DNA of 64,000 nucleotides from an uncultured Bacteroidales bacterium (GCA_902800525.1 CADCEV010000004.1:183263-247262); one strand, 5' to 3'; counted from the first letter of the stretch, positions 33,894-42,985 are shown. Numbers and translations are program-made. Notes: a model not told the origin generated them from the letters alone.

Positions 33894-35054
33894 CTACCAA
33901 ATACTGTTCTTTTTGGGAACTATGAGCATCCACAGGTTCGTCAGCGGCAGAAATATATCGAGCCCGAGGATCGTGAACATACTGAATCGCCGAAGCCCCA
34001 AACGACGTGCGGAGAGATTGATAACCGCCGTTTGCACGAACCATCGCAGCATAAATGCGCCCAAAGCAATGTACAGCAGCGTCCACTCCCACATGCAAAC
34101 CGCATACACAACAGCCAAAATGACGCTCAGATAAAAGAATCCCCGGGTCACCGGCTCTATAGCCAGACGCGCTTTTGTCTCCTTCCGGTAAGATGGTGAA
34201 ACGGATATATGCCGTCTCTTCTGCTGCCACCATTCCTTGAAACTCTTTTTTGACGGCGACCACACCAAACTCTCACGGCTCAGCACAACGGCAGTATTAT
34301 GCGGTGTGGCAACATGATTCACAAAAAGGTCATCATCGCCGGCTTTGTTGGTCATCAAATGCGTAAAACCTCCGGTCTCAAAGAAGAGCGATTTGCGGTA
34401 TGCCAAGTTGCGTCCAACACCCATATACGGATGTCCGCATTGCGCAGCTCCCAAATAGTGCAAGCCGTTGAAAAGCGTGTCATAACGCACCAAACGGTTC
34501 ACGAATCCCTTTGTCTCGAAATACGGACTAAAGCCCAAAACAATATCCTTTGTCCCTTGCCCTTCTCCAAATCCCTGAACCATTTCCGAGATCCAATGTT
34601 TGCTCTCCGGCACACAATCCGCATCGGTCAGCAGCAGATAATCATACTGCGCCGCCTTGGCTGCCAGCGTGAGTGCTAACTTCTTCGTCGATCTGACACG
34701 CGCACCGTATGGCACAAAAGTCAGATGCAGCCTTTCATCCAAAGCCATGTAACTCTCCACAATAGCTCGGGTGTCATCCTCCGAGCCGTCATCCACCACA
34801 ATCACCTCGTATTCCGGATAATCCTGACTCAGCAGCGCGCGCAGATAATTAGACAAGTTCTCACGCTCATTGTGCGCGCAAAGAACCACAGATACACCGG
34901 GCCATTCCTCCCTTGTCCCTTGCCCTTTACTCCTTTGTCCTTTCCATAACGGCGCTGCCATGTAACGCAGGTAAAAATACAACTGCGCTACCAGACAGAA
35001 AGCCAATACACCCAGAACAATCCAATCAATTATGTCGAAATCCGCTACCGACAA
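33894..35054 (-). CDS. Family 2 glycosyltransferase, membrane-bound
   Basis: 386 residues. One N-terminal membrane helix (about 8-30), then a complete GT-A domain: VSVVLCAHNERENL (about 53-66), VIVVDDGSEDDT (about 83-94), LLLTDADCVPE (DxD, about 139-149), GVGRNLAYRKS, AGDDDLFVN (about 239-247) and QQKRRH (Q-x-x-R-W-like, about 277-282). C-terminal helices follow (about 302-385). The acceptor is unknown; surface glycan synthesis is likely. Compare the N-terminally shortened GT2 domain fused to AroA at 28908. Confidence 0.88.
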   Translation of the reverse strand: MSVADFDIIDWIVLGVLAFCLVAQLYFYLRYMAAPLWKGQRSKGQGTREEWPGVSVVLCAHNERENLSNYLRALLSQDYPEYEVIVVDDGSEDDTRAIVESYMALDERLHLTFVPYGARVRSTKKLALTLAAKAAQYDYLLLTDADCVPESKHWISEMVQGFGEGQGTKDIVLGFSPYFETKGFVNRLVRYDTLFNGLHYLGAAQCGHPYMGVGRNLAYRKSLFFETGGFTHLMTNKAGDDDLFVNHVATPHNTAVVLSRESLVWSPSKKSFKEWWQQKRRHISVSPSYRKETKARLAIEPVTRGFFYLSVILAVVYAVCMWEWTLLYIALGAFMLRWFVQTAVINLSARRLGLRRFSMFTILGLDIFLPLTNLWMLIVPKKNSIW

Positions 35055-35059
35055 AATTC

Positions 35060-36136
35060 TTAATTTTTAATTTGTAATTTATACGTGTGTGTGCTGCTGC
35101 CGTCTTCGGCTTTGACGGTAATCGTCCAAGGAGCGCCATTGAGTGCCCCCGGCGTAACGGTCATCTCCTTAGCGTCCAATTTACGACCCTTGAAGTTTGC
35201 TTTCTTGCCTTGCGGAGTAGCGATCGTTCCCACACCACGCAATGCCTCGATCTTGATCTCACCACCGGTAGCGCCGATCTCAGACAACTTAACGATCTGA
35301 ACGCCCGAATTGTCCGGATTGAAACCTGCAAACTCTTTGCCGTTCACCAACACCTTGTCAACACGCGACGAATATACCATCTCCACGTCATCTACATACA
35401 ATCCGTTGCCCACACACAGTACATCGCTGCCGCCCGGTGACGGATAATTGCCGGCGGAAAAAATGACGTTACACATCGTCGGAGCCGTGCTGTTGGCATA
35501 GTAAATAGGCACTTTGATCTGGGTCCATTCGTTATATTTGGCACGCGCGCGATACCAACCTTCCGATACTTGCTTGGCCGGTTCGTCCGTGCCGCAAGGA
35601 TTAGCACCGGTGAGTGTACGAACATCGCATTGCTCGTTCACGCGGTCGGTCTCCGTGCATTCACCCGACTTGTTACCGTATTTGCTGCCTTTCGCTGTGC
35701 CTGCCCACGAATAGAACAGCAGGTTAAAGTCCTCTTTCGCACTCTCTTCTCCAACACGTTTGATCCATACTACCATCGTGTCAGGACGGTATTTCCAGGC
35801 TATACCGCCTTCTGTTCCGCCGGTTGCGGACTTGGTATTCAGACCTTTCATATACTGCCAAGGTTTACCCAACGAGAAATAACCCGGAGCGGTCTCCGTA
35901 ATTCCCATGGCACCCACTTTGCGGTTTTCTACATAAGCGGCATAGCCCGTACGGCCGGTTTTCTGGAACAGCATCGTGAACTTGACAAACTGATCCACGT
36001 TGCTTCCGTGCCAATCCGTCAACTGTACATCTTTGTTGAACTTATCGCCCCAATTCTCAAAATGAGAATCCGGCAATTGTTGCGCCATTAGCGGCATACT
36101 TGCCGCCATTAATACACCCAAAATGATCTTTTTCAT
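35060..36136 (-). CDS. PCMD (putative carbohydrate metabolism domain) secreted protein
   Basis: 358 residues. A signal peptide (MKKIILGVLMAASMPLMAQ) is followed by the N-terminal block LPDSHFENWGD and a jelly-roll-like middle with YSWAGTAKG and LYVDDVEMVYSS (about residues 245-256), which are typical of Bacteroidales PCMD proteins. The C-terminal 80 residues form a small beta domain ending THTYKLQIKN. It probably binds carbohydrate at the cell surface; no catalytic residues are evident. It has a promoter at 36161-36191. Confidence 0.8.
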   Translation of the reverse strand: MKKIILGVLMAASMPLMAQQLPDSHFENWGDKFNKDVQLTDWHGSNVDQFVKFTMLFQKTGRTGYAAYVENRKVGAMGITETAPGYFSLGKPWQYMKGLNTKSATGGTEGGIAWKYRPDTMVVWIKRVGEESAKEDFNLLFYSWAGTAKGSKYGNKSGECTETDRVNEQCDVRTLTGANPCGTDEPAKQVSEGWYRARAKYNEWTQIKVPIYYANSTAPTMCNVIFSAGNYPSPGGSDVLCVGNGLYVDDVEMVYSSRVDKVLVNGKEFAGFNPDNSGVQIVKLSEIGATGGEIKIEALRGVGTIATPQGKKANFKGRKLDAKEMTVTPGALNGAPWTITVKAEDGSSTHTYKLQIKN

Positions 36137-36160
36137 ATGCTTTTATTTAAAAAACACGGC

Positions 36161-36191
36161 AAAGTTACAATTTTTTTTGCACATATGCAAA
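36161..36191 (-). promoter_or_regulatory. Promoter for the PCMD gene
   Basis: On the minus strand, TTTG (36188-36191), 19 bases, then TAACTTTG (36161-36168). It overlaps the divergent aroC promoter. Confidence 0.72.
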
Positions 36192-36207
36192 CTTTTTTGT
36201 ACTTTTG
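36177..36207 (+). promoter_or_regulatory. Promoter for aroC
   Basis: TTTG (36177-36180), 19 bases, then TACTTTTG (36200-36207). The two opposite promoters share bases 36177-36191, so they probably cannot fire at once. Confidence 0.72.
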
Positions 36208-36270
36208 CCTAAAATTTTGCACTTTATACATAATTTTGTACTTTGTACTTTGTAAAATTATCCTTTATTT

Positions 36271-37287
36271 GTGAATACATTTGGAGAAAAATGGGCTTTT
36301 ACTTCCTTCGGTGAATCGCACGGCAGAGCCATAGGAGGTGTGTTAGACGGAGTTCCCGCCGGTTTGTGCATTGACCTCAATCTCATCCGCGAAGAACTGA
36401 CCAGACGCTCCGGCCGTACTCCGAATATGGTCGGCACGGTATCTGAAGGTACTGATCCTAGACTTTACCCGGTACCTGACGCTACTCTCGCAGGAGTCTC
36501 ATCGCGCGCAAAGAACGAGCCCGATGAGGTCGAATGGCTCTCGGGTGTCATGGACGGCGTTTCTCTCGGCACGCCCATCGCCTTTATAATAAGGAATAAA
36601 GACGCGCGCCCGGAGGACTACGAATGGTTGAAAAACACGTACCGCACAGGGCATGCCGACAAAGTGTATGAACAGAAATACGGCATTCGCGATTGGCGGG
36701 GAGGAGGCAGAGCCTCAGCTCGCGAGACAGCTGCACGCGTAGTAGCCGGTTCTATCGCTAAACAGGAACTCGCAACAAAAGGGATAAGCATCCAAGCCCG
36801 CTTGATCCAAGTGGGCGCAGAGAAAGACCCTGCCCGTTTTAACGAAACCATCGCCGCTTACCAGCGCGAAGGAGATTCCATCGGTGGCATCATCGAGTGC
36901 CGGATCAGCGGTTTACCCGTCGGAACCGGCGAACCCGTCTTCGACAAACTGCAAGCCCATCTCGCCTTTGCCGTCATGAGCATCAATGCCTGTAAAGGCT
37001 TCGAATACGGCACCGGTTTTGAAGGAATAACTCAACCCGGATCTGCCATCAATCACATCTCCGGCGGTATTGCAGGAGGTATCTCTGATGGCTCGGAGAT
37101 CGTCTTCCGTTGTGTCTTCAAACCAACACCGAGTACAAAAAAAGCATTGACAAAATTGCTCAATGACCAAATAAATGAACCAATCGTCAATCGTCAAATC
37201 GTCAATCGAAGTGATGCCTGTGTCGCCGTCCGTGCCGTTCCGGTCGTAGAAGCCATGACAGCACTCAGTTTGGTACAGTTTTTGTAG
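36271..37287 (+). CDS. aroC: Chorismate synthase
   Basis: 338 residues from a GTG start (36271); it opens directly with the conserved FGEKWAFTSFGESHG. It converts 5-enolpyruvylshikimate-3-phosphate to chorismate with reduced FMN. Signatures: GESHGRAIGGVLDGVPAG (about 12-29), YGIRDWRGGGRASARETAARV (about 132-152) and the FMN-site region GTGFEGITQPGSAINHISGGIAGGISDG (about 248-275). Near the C-terminus, residues 304-313 (IVNRQIVNRS) are encoded by CAATCGTCAA-type repeat words where relatives have the segment before the final RAVPVVEA. The reading frame is intact. Confidence 0.95.
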   Translation: MNTFGEKWAFTSFGESHGRAIGGVLDGVPAGLCIDLNLIREELTRRSGRTPNMVGTVSEGTDPRLYPVPDATLAGVSSRAKNEPDEVEWLSGVMDGVSLGTPIAFIIRNKDARPEDYEWLKNTYRTGHADKVYEQKYGIRDWRGGGRASARETAARVVAGSIAKQELATKGISIQARLIQVGAEKDPARFNETIAAYQREGDSIGGIIECRISGLPVGTGEPVFDKLQAHLAFAVMSINACKGFEYGTGFEGITQPGSAINHISGGIAGGISDGSEIVFRCVFKPTPSTKKALTKLLNDQINEPIVNRQIVNRSDACVAVRAVPVVEAMTALSLVQFL

Positions 37288-37357
37288 TTAAATCGTTAAT
37301 TAAATTAAATCGTAAATAAATCGTTAAATCGTAAATCGTAAAATCGTCAATCACTTT
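37288..37357. repeat. TAAATCGT simple-word repeat spacer
   Basis: The 70-base gap after aroC consists of TAAATCGT / AAATCGTAAATCG words and ends with AAATCGTCAATCAC just before the ATG of the PspC gene. The same words occur at 42986-43119 and 53355-53410, and inside aroC. Confidence 0.75.
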
Positions 37358-37585
37358 ATGGCAAACAAGAAATTAACCCGCTCGACCAATAAGATTTTGG
37401 GAGGCGTTTGTGGCGGTATCGCCGAGTATTTTGATGTAGATCCGACCCTCGTTCGTATCTGCTATGCAGCACTCAGTATTCTCAGCGCAGCATTCCCCGG
37501 GCTGTTGCTCTATATCATTATGTTGCTGCTCATGCCGGAGAAAGGCAAGAACGACGGCTTCGAAGAGGCAGAAGTAGTGAAATAA
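37358..37585 (+). CDS. PspC-domain protein
   Basis: 75 residues. The PspC core is clear: KLTRSTNKILGGVCGGIAEYFDVDPTLVRICYA (about residues 4-36), then one membrane helix (about 40-62). In enteric bacteria PspC senses inner-membrane stress; stand-alone PspC proteins in Bacteroidota are not characterised. The stop codon lies at the edge of the hairpin shared with the convergent symporter gene. Confidence 0.9.
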   Translation: MANKKLTRSTNKILGGVCGGIAEYFDVDPTLVRICYAALSILSAAFPGLLLYIIMLLLMPEKGKNDGFEEAEVVK

Positions 37586-37610
37586 AAAAAGGCAACTAAT
37601 CCGTTGCCTT
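37584..37610 (-). terminator. Terminator of the symporter gene
   Basis: An eight-base stem (AAGGCAAC 37589-37596, GTTGCCTT 37603-37610) overlaps the symporter stop codon. On the minus strand a T run follows (37584-37590). Confidence 0.8.
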
Positions 37611-38756
37611 GTCCACTATGGCGCATATTGCGCCGTCACATAGCACGTTCGCGGCGGTTAGAGGCGCGTCTAACAGGATTCCGAGAGACAGACATACAGC
37701 CTGCATCTCTGCTGAGAAACCCAAAACCGTGGATAATACCGGCAAAACGGCTACTACGCCACCGGGTACACCCGGAACAGCTACGCACGTGAACGTAAGC
37801 ATCATAATAAAGATAAAGAAGGACTCCAACTCCAACGGCTGACCCACCATCATCATCACAGCGATCGCGCAAAGAACAAAATGGATCGTCACCGAAGGAA
37901 TGTGCAAATTGGCGCATAAGGGAATAACGAACGAAACCGTGTTCTCCTTGTGCGCTATTTTTTTTGCTTCCTTGAGCGTAACAGGAATCGTCGCCGCGGA
38001 CGAACAGGTAGCAAACGCCATGATTCCTGCCGGCATCATTTGCCAAAGCATCTTGAACGGATTGCGACCGGCCATGATACCTGCGATAATATAAAGCAGC
38101 AAGATCCATGCAACCAGCATGCCTATTACCAGCAGAATGATCCATAGGAAATTCTGAACCGCATCCACCATTCCGCCGGCAGCGGACATCTTGAGGAACA
38201 CGCCGAAGATATACAGCGGTAACAGCGGTACGATCGCTTTTTCTATACTTACCATTACCAAACCCTGCAACTCCGTAATCGCCTTTTTCAGCGAATCGGC
38301 TTTCACCGTACGCATACCCAGACCCAGCATCAGAGCCAACGCTAACGCACTCATCACATCCAAAGGAGGCGGCAGTTGAAGCACAAAAAATGGCGCGAAG
38401 GCCTCACCTTCTGTCGGCATCAGCAACGCGTGGTCGCCTTGGTGTATGAACTTAGGCAGTAACCATTCGCCGACGCCGAAAGAAGCTACACCGGCGGAAA
38501 ACGTACTGATCAGCACGGCCGCCATCGTGATTTTCAACATCTTACCGGCATTCTCTTCCGCATTCGCAATAGATGCACTGACCAACGCCAGGATGATTAG
38601 CGGCACTAAAAAACCGATAAACTGACCGAAAAACGTATTAAAAGACACAAAAATACGCACGAACCAAGCCGGCATGAACCAACCTTGTACTGCACCTAAA
38701 ATAATAGCTATCAATGCCTGTACGATAACAGGCAAACTCAACAATTTCGACTTCAT
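37596..38756 (-). CDS. Dicarboxylate/amino acid:cation symporter (DAACS family)
   Basis: 386 residues with about eight membrane helices and two re-entrant loops. Family features: a first helix with QALIAIILGAVQGWF, the serine-rich re-entrant loop AFATCSSAATIPVTL (about residues 248-262, with the conserved SS-x-T pattern) and LCANLHIPSVTIHF (about 282-295). A transporter in this family takes up serine/threonine, glutamate or C4-dicarboxylates with Na+ or H+; the substrate cannot be fixed here. It has its own promoter and a terminator overlapping its stop. Confidence 0.88.
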   Translation of the reverse strand: MKSKLLSLPVIVQALIAIILGAVQGWFMPAWFVRIFVSFNTFFGQFIGFLVPLIILALVSASIANAEENAGKMLKITMAAVLISTFSAGVASFGVGEWLLPKFIHQGDHALLMPTEGEAFAPFFVLQLPPPLDVMSALALALMLGLGMRTVKADSLKKAITELQGLVMVSIEKAIVPLLPLYIFGVFLKMSAAGGMVDAVQNFLWIILLVIGMLVAWILLLYIIAGIMAGRNPFKMLWQMMPAGIMAFATCSSAATIPVTLKEAKKIAHKENTVSFVIPLCANLHIPSVTIHFVLCAIAVMMMVGQPLELESFFIFIMMLTFTCVAVPGVPGGVVAVLPVLSTVLGFSAEMQAVCLSLGILLDAPLTAANVLCDGAICAIVDKATD

Positions 38757-38784
38757 TTATATCAATTGTGGTAAAAAACGGGTA

Positions 38785-38815
38785 CAAAGGTACAACTTTT
38801 TTTGCATATATCAAA
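38785..38815 (-). promoter_or_regulatory. Promoter for the symporter gene
   Basis: On the minus strand, TTTG (38812-38815), 19 bases, then TACCTTTG (38785-38792). It overlaps the divergent promoter at 38801. Confidence 0.75.
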
Positions 38816-38832
38816 ATATTTTTGTAATTTTG
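38801..38832 (+). promoter_or_regulatory. Promoter for the acyl-CoA synthetase gene
   Basis: TTTG (38801-38804, in the extended form TTTGCATATA), 20 bases, then TAATTTTG (38825-38832). Confidence 0.78.
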
Positions 38833-38863
38833 CAGCCAATTTATATAAAGAAACAGCTAAACA

Positions 38864-40771
38864 ATGAAAGAAAAGCCAACAATTATTGATTTTGTGGAGC
38901 ACTATACACACAAATTCAGCGAACATGTTTTCCTTCGTGAGAAGATTGACAATGTTTGGACTACTACTACCTTCAAAGAGACGCGCGAAGCCGCACACCG
39001 CATCGGTGCAGGTATGATGGCGCTCGGGCTGAATAAAGGCGAACGAGTAGCGCTTTTGAGCCAGGGACGCAACTTATGGGTCACCGGCGAATTAGGTATT
39101 CTCTATGCCGGCGGTGTGAATGTGCCGCTGAGCATCAAACTGGAAGAATCATCCGATCTCCTTTTCCGTATTCAGCACTCCGACGCACGGTTTGTCATGT
39201 GCTCCGTGCAACAGTTGCCGAAGATCCGTAAGATCATCGCCGATTGTCCAAAAGTGGAGAAAGTGATTGTCTTTGATCCCTTGGAGCAATACGAGGAGAA
39301 AGAGATCTACATTGACGAGGTGATTGCGCTGGGCGATGCGCTTTTGGCTAAAGACCCGGCGTCTTTTGAGGCACGCTACTCCTCTGTCGGACCGAATGAC
39401 TACGCTAACATCAGTTACACGTCCGGCACAACGGCGGATCCGAAAGGTATCCTGCTGACCCACCGTAACTACACCGCGAACGTAGAGCAAGGTGCTTCTG
39501 TCATCCAATGCGAATTGGACGATGTCATGTTGATCATTCTGCCGCTTGACCACTGTTTTGCGCACGTCGCAGGATTCTATACAATGATGTCGTACGGCGG
39601 TTCCATCGCTACGGTGCCTGTGGGCAAAACAGCCATGGCTACCCTCAAAAACATCCCTATTGCTATTCGCGAAGTAAGACCGCATATCATGTTGTCCGTG
39701 CCTGCCTTGGCGCGTAATTTCAAAAAGAGCATCGAGGCCGGCATCAAAGCCAAAGGACCTAAAGTGGAGAAACTCTACAACTTCGCTCTCAATAACGCCA
39801 TCGCTTATAACCGCGAATACTGGAACAGAGGCGGATGGCAGAACGCGTGGCGTTACCCCTTGGTGAAATTCTTCGACCGCCTCATCTTCAAAGCCGTACG
39901 GGAAAACTTCGGCGGCAGAATGAAGTTCTTCGTGGGCGGCGGTGCATTGTTAGACATCGCGCTGCAACGGTATTTCTGCGCCGTGGGCATGCCGATGTTC
40001 CAAGGTTACGGTCTGAGCGAAGCAACGCCGATCATCTGTTCCAACTCCGCCGGCGGTGCTATCTTCGGCTCTTCAGGACGAATCGTCAAACCGATGGAAC
40101 TGAAGATCTGCGATGCGGAAGGAAACATCGTGCCGGACGGTGAACGCGGCGAGATCGTCATCAAAGGCGAGAACGTCATGGCGGGTTATTGGAAGAACCC
40201 CGAATCGACCGCTTCTACTATCATCGACGGCTGGTTGCACACCGGCGACATGGGCTACGTCACCAAAGAGCACCCGAGTTATCTGTGGGTAGTTGGACGA
40301 TTCAAATCGCTCCTCATCCGCGCCGATGGTGAGAAATACAGCCCGGAGGGATTCGAGGATTCGCTGACAGACGGCAGCATTTACGTGGATCAATGTATCT
40401 TGCACAACAACCAAGACCCATATACCATCCTGCTGATGGTTCCCAACAAAGAGGCATTGCAGGCTTGGGCGAAGTCGCAAGGCAAAGATCCTGCCACCAA
40501 AGAAGGCAAGGAGTGCATGTTGTTGAAGATCCAAAGCGAAGTGGACTCCTACCGCCCCGGAGGAACCAGAGATGGCATCTTCCCAGAGGCTTGGTTGCCA
40601 ACGGCTATCGCGGTTTTAGGCGAAGCATGGACTGAACAGAACCACCTCGTTAACTCCACTATGAAAGTGGTACGAGGCAAAGTGGAGACCTATTTCCAAG
40701 ACCGCATCGACTACGCTTACACACCGGAAGGTAAAGAGTTGATGAACGAAAAGAACCTCGCGGCGCTGTAA
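38864..40771 (+). CDS. Long-chain acyl-CoA synthetase (AMP-binding)
   Basis: 635 residues. It activates fatty acids to acyl-CoA through an acyl-AMP intermediate. The phosphate loop is ISYTSGTTADPKGILLTH (about residues 179-196). The A5 motif is FQGYGLSEATPII (about 379-391), the hinge region WLHTGDMGYV (about 456-465), and the A8-like loop VVGRFKSLLIRADGEKYSPE (about 475-494, with the Gly-Glu-Lys-Tyr-Ser-Pro-Glu pattern of long-chain enzymes). The last codons are nearly duplicated downstream, where they form half of the terminator stem. Confidence 0.92.
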   Translation: MKEKPTIIDFVEHYTHKFSEHVFLREKIDNVWTTTTFKETREAAHRIGAGMMALGLNKGERVALLSQGRNLWVTGELGILYAGGVNVPLSIKLEESSDLLFRIQHSDARFVMCSVQQLPKIRKIIADCPKVEKVIVFDPLEQYEEKEIYIDEVIALGDALLAKDPASFEARYSSVGPNDYANISYTSGTTADPKGILLTHRNYTANVEQGASVIQCELDDVMLIILPLDHCFAHVAGFYTMMSYGGSIATVPVGKTAMATLKNIPIAIREVRPHIMLSVPALARNFKKSIEAGIKAKGPKVEKLYNFALNNAIAYNREYWNRGGWQNAWRYPLVKFFDRLIFKAVRENFGGRMKFFVGGGALLDIALQRYFCAVGMPMFQGYGLSEATPIICSNSAGGAIFGSSGRIVKPMELKICDAEGNIVPDGERGEIVIKGENVMAGYWKNPESTASTIIDGWLHTGDMGYVTKEHPSYLWVVGRFKSLLIRADGEKYSPEGFEDSLTDGSIYVDQCILHNNQDPYTILLMVPNKEALQAWAKSQGKDPATKEGKECMLLKIQSEVDSYRPGGTRDGIFPEAWLPTAIAVLGEAWTEQNHLVNSTMKVVRGKVETYFQDRIDYAYTPEGKELMNEKNLAAL

Positions 40772-40794
40772 ACTGCCAAGAGATGATAAACGAA

Positions 40795-40831
40795 AAGAAC
40801 CTTGCTCAATTTGCAGCAAGGTTCTTTCCTT
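40795..40831 (+). terminator. Terminator of the acyl-CoA synthetase gene
   Basis: A perfect 12-base stem (AAGAACCTTGCT 40795-40806, AGCAAGGTTCTT 40815-40826) with an eight-base loop, followed by TCCTTATTT. Confidence 0.85.
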
Positions 40832-40838
40832 ATTTATA

Positions 40839-40852
40839 CGCGTACGTACGCG
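40839..40852. repeat. 14-base perfect palindrome CGCGTACGTACGCG
   Basis: It lies between the convergent acyl-CoA synthetase and exuT genes, 10 bases beyond the exuT stop. It may help terminate exuT, since TTAT-rich sequence follows on the minus strand; its core resembles the Rnf terminator stem. Confidence 0.5.
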
Positions 40853-40862
40853 CGTTTCTTAA

Positions 40863-42314
40863 TTATTTAACCACTACCGGCTCATATTTCGGGACTAAAG
40901 TCTTCATCACACTCCAGCCGATCAGGTAAGCTACCGCGCAGATGCAGAATACGATCATGTAACCTGCAGGCTTGCCCGTGAAGCCGAAGAACGAGAATGC
41001 CTCACCCATCTTGTCAGCATAAGTGAAGAGCATACCCGAACCTTTGTTGATCAAGAACGAACCGACACCACCTGCCATAGCACCGATACCGGTGATCGTA
41101 GCAACGGCCGATTTCGGGAACATGTCACCTGTGGTCGAGAAGATATTCGCACTCCAGCTCTGGTGTGCTGCACCCACAATACCGATGATGATAGCTACTG
41201 CCCACGGGCCATAGATACCACCGAGCGGCTGTGCAAACAGCGCAAAGATCGGGAAGAAAGCGAAGATCAACATCGCTCTCATACGGCCCGCGTACGGCTC
41301 CATGCCTTTCTTCTCCACGAAGATCTTCGGCAGATAACCACCGAACAGAGAAACAACTGTAACGATCGCGTACAGCGTGAAAATCAACGCAATACCTTGC
41401 GGGTCAGAAGCCTTGATACCAAACTGATCTTGGAAATAAGCCGGCGCCCAGAACAGGAAGAACCACCAAACACCATCGGTCATGAACTTACCAAACGCAA
41501 ACGACCAGGTCTGTTTGTGCTTGAAAGCCTCGCCAAACGACATCTGTTTCTCCTCCTTCACTTCTTGCTTCGGAGCGTCTTTCTCGTCTTGGTGGATATA
41601 CTCCAATTCAGCCTCGTTCACATGAGCGGACTCCTCCGGTTTGTCATAGACAAAGATCCAGATACCTGCCCAGATGAAGCCCAGCGCACCGATGATGATA
41701 AAGGCCCATTCCCATCCCATCGACTTAGCTAACAATGGAATAGTAGCCGGAGCTGCAAGCGCACCCACAGATGCACCGGCATTGAAGATAGAAGTTGCAA
41801 AAGCACGGTCTTTCTTCGGGAAATACTCAGCGGTTACCTTGATAGCAGCAGGGAAGTTACCTGCTTCACCAAGCCCCAACACCATTCGGCAAGCCAGGAA
41901 CAGCCACACACTCACCATCGCCACTGACGAGGCAAGCGCACTTCCGGCTTCCACCGCACGCATTGCAGCTACGCTGTCCACACCGCTAACAAACCAAGTG
42001 GTAGCGATACCGCAGCCTGCGTGCATCACAGCACCTAACGACCAGATAACAATCGCCCAGAGGTAACCCTTCTTCGTGCCCATCCAGTCGATGAATTTAC
42101 CGGCGAAGAGGCAGAAGATAGCGTACGCGATAGAGAACACACCGGTGATCGTTCCGTAGTCGGAGTCGGTCCAGTGGAACTCAGGCTGAATAAACTCTTT
42201 GAAGGTCAACGACAGCACCTGACGGTCCATATAGTTAACCGTAGTGGCGAAGAAAAGCATCGCACACATGACCCAACGCCAGTTGGTCATGACAGCTTTT
42301 TTTACGTCATTCAT
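40863..42314 (-). CDS. exuT: MFS hexuronate/anion transporter
   Basis: 483 residues from the ATG at 42314, two bases after the eda stop; an in-frame TTG 15 bases upstream overlaps eda and is not favoured. Twelve membrane helices. It has the ACS-family opening MDRQVLSLTFKEFIQPEFHWTDS-DYG (about residues 25-50), a GLGEAGNFPAAIKVTAEYFPKKDRA block (about 147-171) and a long central loop. Its place directly after eda, with kdgK and uxaC upstream, supports uptake of galacturonate or glucuronate. Confidence 0.88.
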   Translation of the reverse strand: MNDVKKAVMTNWRWVMCAMLFFATTVNYMDRQVLSLTFKEFIQPEFHWTDSDYGTITGVFSIAYAIFCLFAGKFIDWMGTKKGYLWAIVIWSLGAVMHAGCGIATTWFVSGVDSVAAMRAVEAGSALASSVAMVSVWLFLACRMVLGLGEAGNFPAAIKVTAEYFPKKDRAFATSIFNAGASVGALAAPATIPLLAKSMGWEWAFIIIGALGFIWAGIWIFVYDKPEESAHVNEAELEYIHQDEKDAPKQEVKEEKQMSFGEAFKHKQTWSFAFGKFMTDGVWWFFLFWAPAYFQDQFGIKASDPQGIALIFTLYAIVTVVSLFGGYLPKIFVEKKGMEPYAGRMRAMLIFAFFPIFALFAQPLGGIYGPWAVAIIIGIVGAAHQSWSANIFSTTGDMFPKSAVATITGIGAMAGGVGSFLINKGSGMLFTYADKMGEAFSFFGFTGKPAGYMIVFCICAVAYLIGWSVMKTLVPKYEPVVVK

Positions 42315-42316
42315 AA

Positions 42317-42985
42317 TTATTTCTTGCAAGCGTTAATAATTTCGAAACACTCTTTGCACTTTGCGGTTACGTAAGCCCAGTCTCCGGCTTTTACCTTGTC
42401 GCTCGGGAAGAGCTTGCTTCCCATGCCGACGCAGTAAACACCAGCTGCGAACCATTTCTCGAGGTTCTCTTTCTCCGGAGCTACACCGCCGGTAACCATG
42501 ATCTTCGACCACGGCATTGGAGCCATCAGACCTTTCACGAGGTTCGGGCCCACTACATCGCCCGGGAAGACCTTCGTGAAGTCGCAACCCACCTCTTGTG
42601 CCAGACCGATCTCGCTCGGTGTCAAGCAACCCGGACAGTAAGTCACGCAACGACGGTTGCAGACAACTGCGATATCCTTGTTGAACAACGGACCAACAAC
42701 GAAGTTAGCGCCCAACTGCAAGTACAGCGCTGCCGTCGGAGCGTCAACGACACTACCGATACCGAGTGCCAACTCCGGGCACTCTTTAGCTACCCACTTG
42801 CTCAACTCACCAAATACCTCGTGTGCGAAATCGCCACGGTTAGTGAACTCGAACGCACGCACGCCGCCTTCGTAGCAAGCCTTAATCACGTTCTTACAAA
42901 CTTCTACGTCCTTGTGATAGAACACAGGAACCATCGGTGCAGCGGCAATCTTCGCCATCACCTGAAATTTATCAAACTTTGCCAT
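42317..42985 (-). CDS. eda: KDPG / KHG aldolase
   Basis: 222 residues of the class I aldolase that splits 2-keto-3-deoxy-6-phosphogluconate to pyruvate and glyceraldehyde-3-phosphate. Motifs: MVPVFYHKDVEVCKNVIKACYEGGVRAFEFTNRGD (about 18-52, with the catalytic Glu in AFEFTNR), and the Schiff-base Lys in CDFTKVFPGDVVGPNLVKGL (about 133-152). MVTGGVAPE (phosphate site) follows. It directly precedes exuT and follows kdgK, giving the last step of the hexuronate pathway. Confidence 0.94.
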   Translation of the reverse strand: MAKFDKFQVMAKIAAAPMVPVFYHKDVEVCKNVIKACYEGGVRAFEFTNRGDFAHEVFGELSKWVAKECPELALGIGSVVDAPTAALYLQLGANFVVGPLFNKDIAVVCNRRCVTYCPGCLTPSEIGLAQEVGCDFTKVFPGDVVGPNLVKGLMAPMPWSKIMVTGGVAPEKENLEKWFAAGVYCVGMGSKLFPSDKVKAGDWAYVTAKCKECFEIINACKK

